Shown one piece after another: positions 24,044 to 32,954 of a stretch of 44,805 bases of DNA. The position numbers were made by a program, and so were the translations under genes. The notes under the pieces are model-generated. The model searched no databases and was not told the DNA's origin. It worked only from the letters and a program-made list of their open reading frames with translations. Numbering within the stretch: the first letter of the stretch is position 1; each line of letters opens with the position of its first letter. Source of the DNA: Candidatus Saccharimonadia bacterium (GTDB taxonomy: Bacteria > Patescibacteriota > Saccharimonadia > Saccharimonadales > Saccharimonadaceae); NCBI GenBank assembly GCA_023262335.1, contig JALRBE010000002.1:296-45100 (forward strand), written 5' to 3'.

Positions 24044-26259
24044 TTCTGGATTACCCATGCCGTACTCGTACCGTTTGAGTATATTTGGTTTATCTCCTGT
24101 TCTGGTCGAGTCACTTTGTAATAGTAGAGGTTACTGTTTAGGTTGATCATATACGCATTTTTAGCTACATTGATGCCATCATTAAAAACGTAAAGTCCAT
24201 CAGTGTTAACCATCGGGCTTGCAATTATCAACTTTTTTTCGCAGTTATTAAGGAATCGCGAGATCGCGTATTTGTCTGCAGCAACAGAGCGTTCATTGTC
24301 GCGGTTGTCACACAGCCATTTACCTGCCTTCTTTTCTGCATCTGTAGAATAGTAAGCGTCATATTGAAATCCGTTATTATTTAAAGCTAGTTGGGGTGCC
24401 GCTCCACCAGTTATCTGCGGGATAAAACCACTCAAATGTAAGAACATAAGTGACATAAACCCGGCTGCAGCTATGTATGTTTTATGATTGTGGCGGATGA
24501 ATCTTGATAGGATCCATAAAATTGCTCCAAGAATTAAAATTGCAAGCATAGTAAGTAATTGTTGAAACATTCGTAAAAGACCGTACTCTACCGACAATTG
24601 GGGCAAGACTGTTATAAGTATGAGTAGTGCCACGCCGGATCCGCAAACAGAGAGGATGAAAAGACTGTAGCGGCTTGATGGTCTGCGTAATAAATCATAA
24701 GAAAGTACTACGAATCCTATAACTAAAAGTATTTGAAACAGCCTCGATATTCCATTTCTAATGTTTGTGTTGAGACTTTCTATAGATACTATGTCGTCAA
24801 GAGGTTTCAACGTATCTGACACCGGTAATTTCTGTTCATTGATTGCTTCGACTTTAATCCCTCCTTTTAAGTATGGCTCAGCATAACTTTGGAGTACGTT
24901 CTGAATATCAAACGATTTTCCTGATAGAATATACTGAACTTCAGATGCCTGGCTCCATTGTCCTGATACAAGACTTGTGAACGTCTTTGTAACTGTATTC
25001 CCTAAGCCGCTCGTGGTTTTGGTGATAACGCCATTCCAAAGTAGCACAAAGACACAAGCAATAATTATCAGAGGAAGGTTTAGAATGGGCAGGGTACGCA
25101 ATTGGCCCTTTCTATCTTCTTTTTTCATCATACGAATGAGAATTTTACTTAGGAGCCAAGCAATGATTAGCAAGCCTAGAGTTACGTATGTAGTTGAATA
25201 GTGGGAAAGAGTCAGGCCAAGGAATACGAAGCCTGTCAAAATGAATAGTTGTTTTCTATCCACATTTAACATCATGAGAAGAAGGAGCATTCCAAAAAAT
25301 AGAAATGCTATTTCTTGTCTGTTAAGCATCGGCATGTCATTTAGGAAAGTGGGAAATGATATAAAAAGAAAACCTGCGAGTAGGGCAAAAGTAGCTCCCC
25401 CGAAACGCTTGGCGATTGAGTAGACAGGAATTACAGATACGGCAAAAATGAGCTGAAATACTACCTTATATATGTATGGATCATAAATGCCAGTTATCTT
25501 TGCCAGAATTGTTGGAAGGATCGTAATACTAAGACAGGCGTTATACGTGTCTCTCAAGCTTCCGATATTCCAAAAGCTATTTTGCATGGTCATTTGAAAG
25601 ACATTGAATTCATGTTGAATGTCATGTCCTGTGATGCCCCACCCTCTCAGTGATATTGAGAACAAAATTGACAACGCGAACATTACAAGGGCATAGGGAT
25701 AATAATTCGAAAGATTCTTTTTTATTATTAAAATAATAAAGATAATGGCAATCGACGCGAACATGATTAAAGTCAAGATATTTGATGCGCCGTTGTTGAG
25801 TCGCATAGCACCTAAGACGCCAAGAAGAGGTAATAGACTCAAAAGTAAAATGATCAAAGCTTGTTTGCCAAAACCACCGTTCCTTTTTAGAGTAGTCGGT
25901 AGGTTGATGTCATATTTTCTTATGCCGAAACAGAGCATTGCGATAACTAGCGAAAGGCTAATAAAGATAGGAAGTGTATCGAGTGGTCGTTGTAGGCCGA
26001 TATAATAAAGTGAGTTTAATATCAGGCCTGTTAGCATTAGGATAAGAATGCTAAAGCCAAGCGAGAAGGAGAATGTCTCCCATTTTCGCCAGTGTGTTCT
26101 ATTGAAATGTAATACGAAAAGCCATCCAGGTACAAAAAGAAAGAAACCAAGAATTATAGTCCAGCTGATCATGTTCTGCAGAGGAAATGAAAGCACTGAT
26201 ACTAGCAAGCCGATCGCGACCAGTTTCCAAGCCCTAATTTTATTATCACGCAGTATCAT
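24040..26259 (-). CDS. Large polytopic membrane protein, DUF2206/GT-C-like (possible polymerase)
   Basis: A 739-residue protein with about 15 or more hydrophobic helices and a soluble C-terminal part of about 110 residues. The luminal-loop motif GWGITGHDIQHEFNVF and the later NRQEIAF resemble DUF2206 and related GT-C glycosyltransferases, which use lipid-linked sugar donors outside the membrane. Within this operon it may be the polymerase or a late GT-C enzyme (inference). The gene is clearly richer in A+T (about 40% G+C in the lines I counted) than its neighbours and uses more AT-ending codons, suggesting separate acquisition. Its first 14 bases overlap the end of the upstream GT4 gene. Confidence 0.72.
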   Translation of the reverse strand: MILRDNKIRAWKLVAIGLLVSVLSFPLQNMISWTIILGFFLFVPGWLFVLHFNRTHWRKWETFSFSLGFSILILMLTGLILNSLYYIGLQRPLDTLPIFISLSLVIAMLCFGIRKYDINLPTTLKRNGGFGKQALIILLLSLLPLLGVLGAMRLNNGASNILTLIMFASIAIIFIILIIKKNLSNYYPYALVMFALSILFSISLRGWGITGHDIQHEFNVFQMTMQNSFWNIGSLRDTYNACLSITILPTILAKITGIYDPYIYKVVFQLIFAVSVIPVYSIAKRFGGATFALLAGFLFISFPTFLNDMPMLNRQEIAFLFFGMLLLLMMLNVDRKQLFILTGFVFLGLTLSHYSTTYVTLGLLIIAWLLSKILIRMMKKEDRKGQLRTLPILNLPLIIIACVFVLLWNGVITKTTSGLGNTVTKTFTSLVSGQWSQASEVQYILSGKSFDIQNVLQSYAEPYLKGGIKVEAINEQKLPVSDTLKPLDDIVSIESLNTNIRNGISRLFQILLVIGFVVLSYDLLRRPSSRYSLFILSVCGSGVALLILITVLPQLSVEYGLLRMFQQLLTMLAILILGAILWILSRFIRHNHKTYIAAAGFMSLMFLHLSGFIPQITGGAAPQLALNNNGFQYDAYYSTDAEKKAGKWLCDNRDNERSVAADKYAISRFLNNCEKKLIIASPMVNTDGLYVFNDGINVAKNAYMINLNSNLYYYKVTRPEQEINQIYSNGTSTAWVIQK

Positions 26260-27352
26260 AAACGCCTCCTACTTGTATGGCGACTTTTCCCCAACTATAC
26301 TCATCGGCAAGGCTCCTGGCTGAACGGCTCATTGATTGGTATGTGTCGGGATCGTGAACAAGCGTGTCCACGGCTTTGGCGAAGGCGTGCGCATCGTTCA
26401 GGCCAACAAGCAGTCCTGTCTTTGATTGCTTGACGACGTCTCGCGTGCCTTCGACGTTCGTCGCGACGATGGGCAGCCCCATCGCCATCGCTTCGAGCAG
26501 TACTAACGGCATACCTTCGCGGTCTGACGTCAGGACGAATATATCGGCGTTTTTGTAGAGCGATAAAAGTTCGGGGCCGTTTTTGCGCCCGACAAAATGA
26601 ACGTTAGTAAACTGCGACGTTTTGACTTTTGCAGATAGCTCCGCTTGTTTGTCGCCGCTTCCCACGAGCGTCGCGGTGACGCCGGACGTGACATGTGACA
26701 AGCTGTCGATGAGCATGCCGACGTTCTTTTGCGCTTCTAATCTTCCCACGAACAGCAGCCGGGCAGGCTCGTGAATCGTTCGAGGACTGTCGTAAAAGAA
26801 CTCGGGCGCCACGCCATTCGGCACGACATGGACGTTCTTTTTTGCAACTCCGTATTTGTTCATGACAAGCGACGCGTGAGCGTCGGAAAAAACGATGATG
26901 GCATTGGCTCTGCGCAAAGTGAGAGGGAACAACAACTTTTTATACAGCGAAAACAAAAAACCGAAAGGCCCTGACGCTGCGGCATCGACATGAAAATGAA
27001 TGATGAATTTCGAACGCCGCAAGCGCGCGGCGATAAGCGCGATTTCGGGAACGAATGCCTGCGCGACATGACAGTGAAGTACCGATGCGACCGGTTGCGC
27101 GAGCAAACGGAAAAGGAGGCCAGGTATGATCGGCACGTTCGCGATCTTTGCTCCGGCTAGACGAGATACCTTGTAGCCATTTACTTTTTTGTCGGAATAG
27201 GTAGCGTCGTACCCGACGTTCGACGTCACGACTTCGACCGAATGACCTGTCCGCGCTTGTTCGACGGCCAGATACTCAACGACCTTCTCCAAGCCCCCGA
27301 GCGATGGCGGATAGTACGCGCTCACGTGGATTATCTTCGGCTTGCTCGTCAC
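26246..27352 (-). CDS. Glycosyltransferase family 4
   Basis: A 368-residue GT-B enzyme. The N-terminal HVSAYYPPSLGGLEKVVEYL is a textbook GT4 start; the C-terminal domain has LLFVGRLEAQKNVGMLI and the SDREGMPLVLLEAMAMGLPIVA donor-binding motif. The frame is open far upstream to 27748, but that part is a shadow of the preceding gene. GTG 27352 overlaps the upstream stop as GTGA and puts the conserved motif at the N terminus. Confidence 0.88.
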   Translation of the reverse strand: MTSKPKIIHVSAYYPPSLGGLEKVVEYLAVEQARTGHSVEVVTSNVGYDATYSDKKVNGYKVSRLAGAKIANVPIIPGLLFRLLAQPVASVLHCHVAQAFVPEIALIAARLRRSKFIIHFHVDAAASGPFGFLFSLYKKLLFPLTLRRANAIIVFSDAHASLVMNKYGVAKKNVHVVPNGVAPEFFYDSPRTIHEPARLLFVGRLEAQKNVGMLIDSLSHVTSGVTATLVGSGDKQAELSAKVKTSQFTNVHFVGRKNGPELLSLYKNADIFVLTSDREGMPLVLLEAMAMGLPIVATNVEGTRDVVKQSKTGLLVGLNDAHAFAKAVDTLVHDPDTYQSMSRSARSLADEYSWGKVAIQVGGVYDTA

Positions 27353-28305
27353 GACGCAAGCTCCGCTCTGAGCGTTTGCCTGAACGACGGCCTGCTCGCA
27401 AGCTTCGCCAGGCCTATGCATATGCCGATGCTCCAATACGTGTTTTTGATGCACCAAGCCAGAAATGACAAATGCCAGAGTCGCAGGGATAGGCGCTGCG
27501 TAACGATCGTTACGCCGGTCTGTGCGATTGGCAGCAAGAAAATCATCACGATAGCTGGCGGATACAAACACGCGAGCGCAATGCTGAAAAGACCGTACGC
27601 CAAAGGGACCGCGTCGACAGGCCGGAACGCACGGGTCGCGTAGGAGAAATAGAGCTTCCATGTGCCATACAAATACGTCTGCTTGCCGTAGCCTGGAATC
27701 GTGTCCCGCGTCGAATGGAACACTTCGAGGTTCTCGATGAATTCCCACGCGTGGGTCCGCTCCACCCGAGCAGCGAACTCGATGTCTTCGCCATTGACGA
27801 ACGCCTCGTTGAAATACGTGTCGGTCAGGACGTCACGATTGATCGCGCTGTTGCAGGTGCAAAATTGTAAGATGCCTCCGCCAAAAAGCGAGCGCATCGT
27901 ATCGTCGTTAGCTGCGATGGCTTGGGCGAATTTTGTGCGGTAGGACGTCGTTTGTTTGCCAGAAATCATCGCCAAATCCGGCTGTGTCGCGAACGTATGG
28001 CGTATCGTCGCGACCCAGTCGGTACTGACGGTGTCATCGGAATCGACGAACGCGCAGATTCCTTTCTTGACCTTTTCAAGCGCGATGTTGCGTCCATGGG
28101 GTATGTTGTGCGTACCGTTTTTGTACACCGTAATGGCTAGTGACGCGCGATAGTCGCGGACTATCTTTAGCGTGTCATCGGTCGATGCGTCGTCGATGAT
28201 ATGAACGGAAAAGCCAGGGTCGGTTTGGGTGACCAGCGAATCCAAGCAGGCGCGGATGGTCTTGCTGCTATTGTACGTAAGGATAGAGACGGTAATCGAT
28301 TTCAT
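27349..28305 (-). CDS. Glycosyltransferase family 2, membrane-associated
   Basis: A 318-residue GT-A enzyme: TVSILTYNSSKTI at the N terminus, HIIDDASTDDT, and the metal-binding FVDSDDT. It has a GEDIEFAARV acid-base motif near residue 195. The C-terminal third carries hydrophobic segments (about 235-275), so the protein is membrane-attached like rhamnosyl- and galactosyl-transferases that build lipid-linked glycans. It overlaps both neighbours by 4 nt. Confidence 0.87.
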   Translation of the reverse strand: MKSITVSILTYNSSKTIRACLDSLVTQTDPGFSVHIIDDASTDDTLKIVRDYRASLAITVYKNGTHNIPHGRNIALEKVKKGICAFVDSDDTVSTDWVATIRHTFATQPDLAMISGKQTTSYRTKFAQAIAANDDTMRSLFGGGILQFCTCNSAINRDVLTDTYFNEAFVNGEDIEFAARVERTHAWEFIENLEVFHSTRDTIPGYGKQTYLYGTWKLYFSYATRAFRPVDAVPLAYGLFSIALACLYPPAIVMIFLLPIAQTGVTIVTQRLSLRLWHLSFLAWCIKNTYWSIGICIGLAKLASRPSFRQTLRAELAS

Positions 28306-29414
28306 CGTCGTACCTCTTCGTATAACGCGGCCAATCGTTTGGCATGGACATCGAGGCTGAAATGCTTTACGGCATACGACCGAGCATGGCTGCCTATTTT
28401 CGCCAAGCCGTCGTTTTCGAGTACTGACTGCAGCGTCGATACCGTCGGTTCAATGAGGGTAATCTCGCGCTCAGACAAACGGTAGAGGTCGTACGCAGGG
28501 TCGTTCGTCGTGACGACGGACAATCCGCTTGCCATGGCTTCTTGGATTGTCATTGGAAACCCTTCGCCTTCGGAGGGAAGGATGAACCTGTCGACGGCTC
28601 GGTAGAGGAGCGGCATTTCGTCGTGATCAACTTTGCCAAGGTACATGTGATTCGCCCTTGCCGTTCCGGCAGGCGCGTCGCCGCCGGCAAAGGCGAGCAC
28701 CGAGCCGGGTTTGACAGAAAGTTTTTGGAGCTTCGTAAATCCTTTTTTGGGAACGAACCTACCGACGAAAAGCGTGACGGTTTTATTGAGCGGCAACCGG
28801 AATTTTTTCCGTAGTTCAGTCACTTCTCGTTCGTTTTCGGCAGGCCTGTACAAGGCGGTGTCTATGCCGTTGGGTAAGAACGTTATTTTCGCCTCTGGAA
28901 CGTTTTTACTTCGTAAGAAATCATGGACGCGTGAATTAAGCACGACGATCCGCTTGCTCGTGGCGAATATGAATCGCCCCGTCGTCGCGTAAACGGCCTT
29001 TTGGACGAACATGACAAGCGACGAAGGGTGTGGCACAAGGTCGACATGTTGAGTCATGACCATGGGTGTTCGCAGAACTCGGCACCAAAACGCGGCAACG
29101 AGCGAGGTCAGGTAAAAGCCGTCATGCACATGTACGATGTCGGACTCTTTGACGACGCGATAGGACGCGGTAATGAGCGACGGCGCGAACAGCGGGAACA
29201 CTGCCCCCATTTTTTCTTCGAACCAATTCCAGACCGGAATACGCGAAATAACAACATGCGGGTCCTGCTGGCTTTCGCTTGGCGTGCCGTACGCGCTGGT
29301 AACGACGCGCACGGAATGGCCCTCCGCTGCAAGCGCGCGGATCTGGTTTTCGGCGACCGTTTCGATGCCGCCGATATGCGGGGGGAGGAAAGTGACGAAT
29401 ATTCCGATTTTCAT
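28302..29414 (-). CDS. Glycosyltransferase family 4
   Basis: The third GT4 enzyme of the operon, 370 residues. It opens with GIFVTFLPPHIGGIETVAENQ and has HVHDGFYL, the donor-domain TLFVGRFVPKKGF and the SEGEGFPMTIQEAMASGLSVV motif. The sugar specificity is unknown. It overlaps the downstream GT2 by 4 nt and is 42 nt from the upstream GT2. Confidence 0.87.
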   Translation of the reverse strand: MKIGIFVTFLPPHIGGIETVAENQIRALAAEGHSVRVVTSAYGTPSESQQDPHVVISRIPVWNWFEEKMGAVFPLFAPSLITASYRVVKESDIVHVHDGFYLTSLVAAFWCRVLRTPMVMTQHVDLVPHPSSLVMFVQKAVYATTGRFIFATSKRIVVLNSRVHDFLRSKNVPEAKITFLPNGIDTALYRPAENEREVTELRKKFRLPLNKTVTLFVGRFVPKKGFTKLQKLSVKPGSVLAFAGGDAPAGTARANHMYLGKVDHDEMPLLYRAVDRFILPSEGEGFPMTIQEAMASGLSVVTTNDPAYDLYRLSEREITLIEPTVSTLQSVLENDGLAKIGSHARSYAVKHFSLDVHAKRLAALYEEVRR

Positions 29415-29456
29415 GCGGGAGCAGGGACTTTCTGCCGTTCGGGCGGTTAGGTAGTA

Positions 29457-30245
29457 TTACGCTTGTTCAGCGTTCCGTGATTCGGACCTCGCTTGCTGCC
29501 TGCCGGACGGCCGCCACTGCAAGGTGCTAGCGAACATGCGCAGGATCCTCGCGCCGTCACTTATTGGGTTGAGGTTGGATTCGCCTGCCCGGGGCGTGTA
29601 GCTGATAGGCACCGAATAAATGTCGTACTTCATGCGTGCCATTTTGGTGATCATTTCCATTTCGATCGCGAACCCGTCCGAGCGCAAATGCGGACGCAGT
29701 TCGTCGAGTGCTTGCTTGGTCCAGGCAAAATAGCCGGTCAGCACGTCGGTCACGGGCACCTTGTGCGTGACGCGGACGATGTTCGTGAAGAACCAGTTGC
29801 CGACGAAACTCGTGAAGCTCATCGAGTCTGCGGTGCGTTTGCCGCCCATGCGCGAACCGATGACGACGCTGCAGAACTCGTTGTACAGCGGCTCGATCAT
29901 TCGGAGTACTTCGCCTGAATCATACGTGTCGTCCCCATCGAGCATGACCACGAAGTCCGTGGTTTCGGGCAAACTGGCAAAGCCGGTCCGCAGCGCGTTG
30001 CCCTTGCCTTTCTTTGGCTCGTGGATGACCGTCGCGCCGGCTTGCCGGGCGACTTCGGACGTGTTGTCGCTCGAGTTGTTGTCGATGACATATACATGGA
30101 GATTCCAGTGATTGCGCTTCGCCCGCTTGTAGGGCATTTTCTTTATGACGTCAGCGATGCCTTTGGCTTCGTTGTAACAAGGAATGATGACCGCTACTTC
30201 GTACATTTTTTGGTCGTTTCGTTTTATGCGTGCGATTCTAGCCAC
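29457..30245 (-). CDS. Glycosyltransferase family 2 (dolichol-phosphate-mannose-synthase-like)
   Basis: A 262-residue soluble GT-A enzyme with VAVIIPCYNEAKGI, YVIDNNSSDNT, the KKGKGNALRTGF block and the DGDDTYD metal site, in the order typical of polyprenyl-phosphate sugar synthases. It probably makes a lipid-linked sugar donor for GT-C enzymes such as the DUF2206-like protein (inference). The GTG start at 30245 has an excellent ribosome binding site, AAGGAGG at 30253-30259 on the minus strand. It touches the upstream stop. Confidence 0.87.
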   Translation of the reverse strand: MARIARIKRNDQKMYEVAVIIPCYNEAKGIADVIKKMPYKRAKRNHWNLHVYVIDNNSSDNTSEVARQAGATVIHEPKKGKGNALRTGFASLPETTDFVVMLDGDDTYDSGEVLRMIEPLYNEFCSVVIGSRMGGKRTADSMSFTSFVGNWFFTNIVRVTHKVPVTDVLTGYFAWTKQALDELRPHLRSDGFAIEMEMITKMARMKYDIYSVPISYTPRAGESNLNPISDGARILRMFASTLQWRPSGRQQARSESRNAEQA

Positions 30246-30742
30246 TAGTTCACCTCCTTCGTATTATTTAACCAATATGAAATTTCAAGGTTTCTGTCTT
30301 TGTTCGGGTCGTTGGTCGGAGCGCTAACGATAACCCTGAGGCGGGTCGGCGTGCCCATGTCCTGCGGTATGACGGCCGGGCTGTTCGTTCGTCGCTCGGA
30401 CGTATCCAGCTGAAGGTCTCCGGTAAGAAGCCGTACGGTCTTTTTTGCTTCCGGGTCGGTTTGCTCGATGACATACGTGTACCGTGCGGGCGCCGACTCA
30501 CGGTTGCGCAGCGTGAAGTTAACGGTCATTGCCGTCCCGGGAGTGTAGGTGCTTGGGATGGCTGTCGGATCGGTAAAATAGAGCTCGCTGACGTTCTCTT
30601 GTTCCGGCCACGCGCCAATCGCGCTCAACGCGGATTGCGTCACGCCGCCAGCGTTCATGACCGCTGCTATCACGATGCATGGAATAATGACACCTGCCCC
30701 AATAGAAACGGCTCTCGCCGGAAGTTCCTGCTTCCGTTTAAT
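30245..30742 (-). CDS. Membrane-anchored DUF1616-like protein with a probable ATT start
   Basis: The extracytoplasmic part (FYFTDP-like ELYFTDPTAIP, then VNFTLRNRE, YTYVIEQTDP and LEISYWLNN) has the beta-sandwich look of DUF1616 proteins found beside glycosyltransferases. The first usual start, GTG 30673, cuts into the membrane helix. The frame stays open upstream: ATT at 30740-30742 follows GGAGGAGGGAG and would give a perfect anchor (KRKQE then about 20 hydrophobic residues ending AVMNAGGV), 165 residues in all. The role is unknown; it may present or modify the operon's glycan. Confidence 0.68.
   Translation of the reverse strand: MKRKQELPARAVSIGAGVIIPCIVIAAVMNAGGVTQSALSAIGAWPEQENVSELYFTDPTAIPSTYTPGTAMTVNFTLRNRESAPARYTYVIEQTDPEAKKTVRLLTGDLQLDTSERRTNSPAVIPQDMGTPTRLRVIVSAPTNDPNKDRNLEISYWLNNTKEVN
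30253..30259 (-). promoter_or_regulatory. Strong ribosome binding site for the GT2 gene
   Basis: AAGGAGG on the minus strand, 7 nt before GTG 30245, decides this start over the in-frame ATG at 30206. Confidence 0.7.
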
Positions 30743-31063
30743 TTCTCCCTCCTCCGTTTTTAAGTGGTGTTGTCGCGGTGGGGAGCTGCTGCTCCGTAGC
30801 TACACCCCAAGTCTACCTGTAACGCCGAGCGCGTAATATGAAATAAATCACACTATTCAGGTATGGCGTGATCCGGCAGAGCATGGTATCGCGCATGCGT
30901 ATAGGTTAGTTGCGAACGTTCCAACGCAACCGACCGTGCTCACGGTTGCATCCGATGGGTGCCGCTTGTGGTAAAATAAGACGCACAATCAGTGACGAGG
31001 GAATGAAAGAACTACTACCGGGACGGCATCATAGGAGCACTCGTTTTGACTACGGAGGTTTTC
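30743..31063. other. Divergent intergenic region between the polysaccharide operon and the tail-fibre-like gene
   Basis: This holds the minus-strand ribosome binding site GGAGGAGGGAG (30745-30755), a GGAGC/GCTCC hairpin in the minus leader around 30785-30800, a GCAACCG/CGGTTGC hairpin at 30926-30949, and the plus-strand promoter at 30969-30977. No additional protein gene is convincing. Confidence 0.5.
30969..30977 (+). promoter_or_regulatory. Extended -10 promoter TGGTAAAAT for the tail-fibre-like gene
   Basis: TG at 30969-30970 and TAAAAT at 30972-30977 form an extended -10. The leader is then about 80 nt, and it ends in GGAGG at 31054-31058, 5 nt before GTG 31064. Confidence 0.5.
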
Positions 31064-32953
31064 GTGGCTAGATTACCGATGCCTGGCAGCGATAACGGCA
31101 CTTGGGGTGACATTCTTAACGAGTATTTGTCGCAAACGCTGAAGTCGGATGGCACGATCAAAGACAATGCCGTGACGACGGCGGCGATCGCTCCGAATGC
31201 CGTGACCGCGACTGAGATCGCGCCGAACTCCGTGACCGCAACGGAAATCGCCGCGGACGCGGTGAGCGCGACGCAGATACAAGACGGCTCGATTACCGAA
31301 GCGCAATTGGCAGCGGCGGTACAAACCAAACTTAATTCGGTCGCAGGCACGTCGGAATGGGGCGATATAGGCGGTACGCTTGGCGACCAGGCCGATCTGG
31401 CTTCGGCGCTCACTGCCAAGGCGCCCGTGGCCAACCCTTCGTTCACCGGTACCGTGACGACGCCGTCCCTTACGCTGACGGGTGGTACTCCGGGTAGTGG
31501 CAAAGTGCTGACGAGTGACGGCAGCGGCAACGCTACGTGGCAGACGCCGTCCGCGAGCGGAGCGGTGACATCGGTGGCAGGCAAGACCGGGGCTGTCGTG
31601 TTGGCGCAGTCGGACATCACGAATTTGGCGACCGATCTGGCAGGCAAAACGAGCGCCGCGATGCTGACGAACAAAGGCGACATGTACGCAGCGACCGCGA
31701 CCGCGACGCCTGCTCGCGTGGGCGTGGGATCAGACGGCCAAGTACTGACTGCCGACAGCACGCAGGCAGCCGGAGTCAAATGGTCAACGCCCGCGAGCGG
31801 CAGCGGTGCCGGGTATGCCGCGAACGTCGGCAACGGTACTTCCGGACCTTATACAATCACGCATAATCTTGGCACGAGAGACGTTTCGGTGCAGGTATAC
31901 AAGAACAACGGCACATACGAACAAATAATGGTGCGTACTGACCGCGTGACACCAAACACCGTGGTGCTGAGGCCGGATGAAACATGGACGACGAACCAGT
32001 ACCGGGTTTTGGTGACGTTCGTCGCCCAGTCCGACGTGACCGCTCCAACCGCGCCGACGCTTGCCATGACCGGATCGACGATCTCGTCCGTGTCGGTCAT
32101 CGCGTCGGGCGCCTCGGACGCGAGCGGCATTGCCGGGTACAACTGGTTCGTCGGCGCTTCGTTCGTGGCGACCACGACCGGGACTTCGTATACATACACC
32201 GGTTTGAACGCGGCGACGTCATACGACTTCACCGCGACGGCCATCGATCATGTCGGCAACGAGTCCGTCCCGTCGGCAACGCTCACGCAGGCGACCGAAT
32301 CGCCGTCGAACGTGGTCTTCGATGCCAAAGGCGCGGGCGGGACGTCCACCTCGACTGCCGCGGCAAGCAAAACGACCAACTGGACCCACGTGGTCAGTGA
32401 CGGCGCGAACAGGTATCTTGTCGTCGGAGTCGTCGTGAGCCACTCGAATTCAATCGATCCGGCAGCATATAGCACGATGACTGTCACGTCGAACCAAGGC
32501 GGCACGTTCACGCGCCTGGGGTATAGGGTGATCGGATCGAACCAGGGCAGTGTGAACCTGTTCGGCTTGGCGAATCCGACGGTCGCGACGCATACGTTGA
32601 CGGCAACGGTCAGCAATACGCAGTGGAGCGACAGGATAATGGGCAATTCGCTGTCGTATTTCTTCGTTGGCAGCGTGGGTACGCCGGTAACGGCGGGCGC
32701 GACGAACGCAGCCATGAACCTGAGCGTTTCGAGCGCCACGGGCAACATGGCCGTCGGCCTCGGCGGTTTCAGCGCGAGTCCTACCGGGTTCAACCAGACT
32801 TTGCAGCATAGCGCGGGCAGTTCGGTGAACGGCATGGGTGACTACATGATTCTGGGCCATGCCGCTGGCGCGTCAACGGTCGCGTTCACTACGAGCAGTG
32901 CCGCGCATACGTACGGCGCTATCGGCATCAACCTCATAAAGGCAGGGGTATAA
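31064..32953 (+). CDS. Phage-tail-fibre-like repeat protein with FN3 domain
   Basis: A 629-residue protein without signal peptide or membrane helix. Order: a LPMPGSDNGTWGDILNEYL opening; five decapeptide repeats (residues 35-84); tail-fibre-like linkers (TGTVTTPSLTL, KGDMYAATA, VLTADSTQAAGVKW); a beta domain at about 270-330 (YTITHNLGTRDVSVQVY); a fibronectin type III domain at about 335-415; and a C-terminal beta-sandwich of about 210 residues. Such proteins occur in phage tails and in Saccharibacteria. The GTG start is set by GGAGG 5 nt upstream; the TTG at 31046 is rejected. It is coupled to an SGNH esterase and may be an adhesin or host-recognition fibre. Confidence 0.78.
   Translation: MARLPMPGSDNGTWGDILNEYLSQTLKSDGTIKDNAVTTAAIAPNAVTATEIAPNSVTATEIAADAVSATQIQDGSITEAQLAAAVQTKLNSVAGTSEWGDIGGTLGDQADLASALTAKAPVANPSFTGTVTTPSLTLTGGTPGSGKVLTSDGSGNATWQTPSASGAVTSVAGKTGAVVLAQSDITNLATDLAGKTSAAMLTNKGDMYAATATATPARVGVGSDGQVLTADSTQAAGVKWSTPASGSGAGYAANVGNGTSGPYTITHNLGTRDVSVQVYKNNGTYEQIMVRTDRVTPNTVVLRPDETWTTNQYRVLVTFVAQSDVTAPTAPTLAMTGSTISSVSVIASGASDASGIAGYNWFVGASFVATTTGTSYTYTGLNAATSYDFTATAIDHVGNESVPSATLTQATESPSNVVFDAKGAGGTSTSTAAASKTTNWTHVVSDGANRYLVVGVVVSHSNSIDPAAYSTMTVTSNQGGTFTRLGYRVIGSNQGSVNLFGLANPTVATHTLTATVSNTQWSDRIMGNSLSYFFVGSVGTPVTAGATNAAMNLSVSSATGNMAVGLGGFSASPTGFNQTLQHSAGSSVNGMGDYMILGHAAGASTVAFTTSSAAHTYGAIGINLIKAGV
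31166..31315 (+). repeat. Five tandem 30-bp units coding decapeptide repeats
   Basis: Each 30-bp unit encodes a pattern N/D-A/S-V-T-A/T-x-E/Q-I-A-P/x (NAVTTAAIAP, NAVTATEIAP, NSVTATEIAA, DAVSATQIQD, GSITEAQLAA). This is typical of trimeric phage tail-fibre shafts. Confidence 0.75.
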
Positions 32954-32954
32954 C

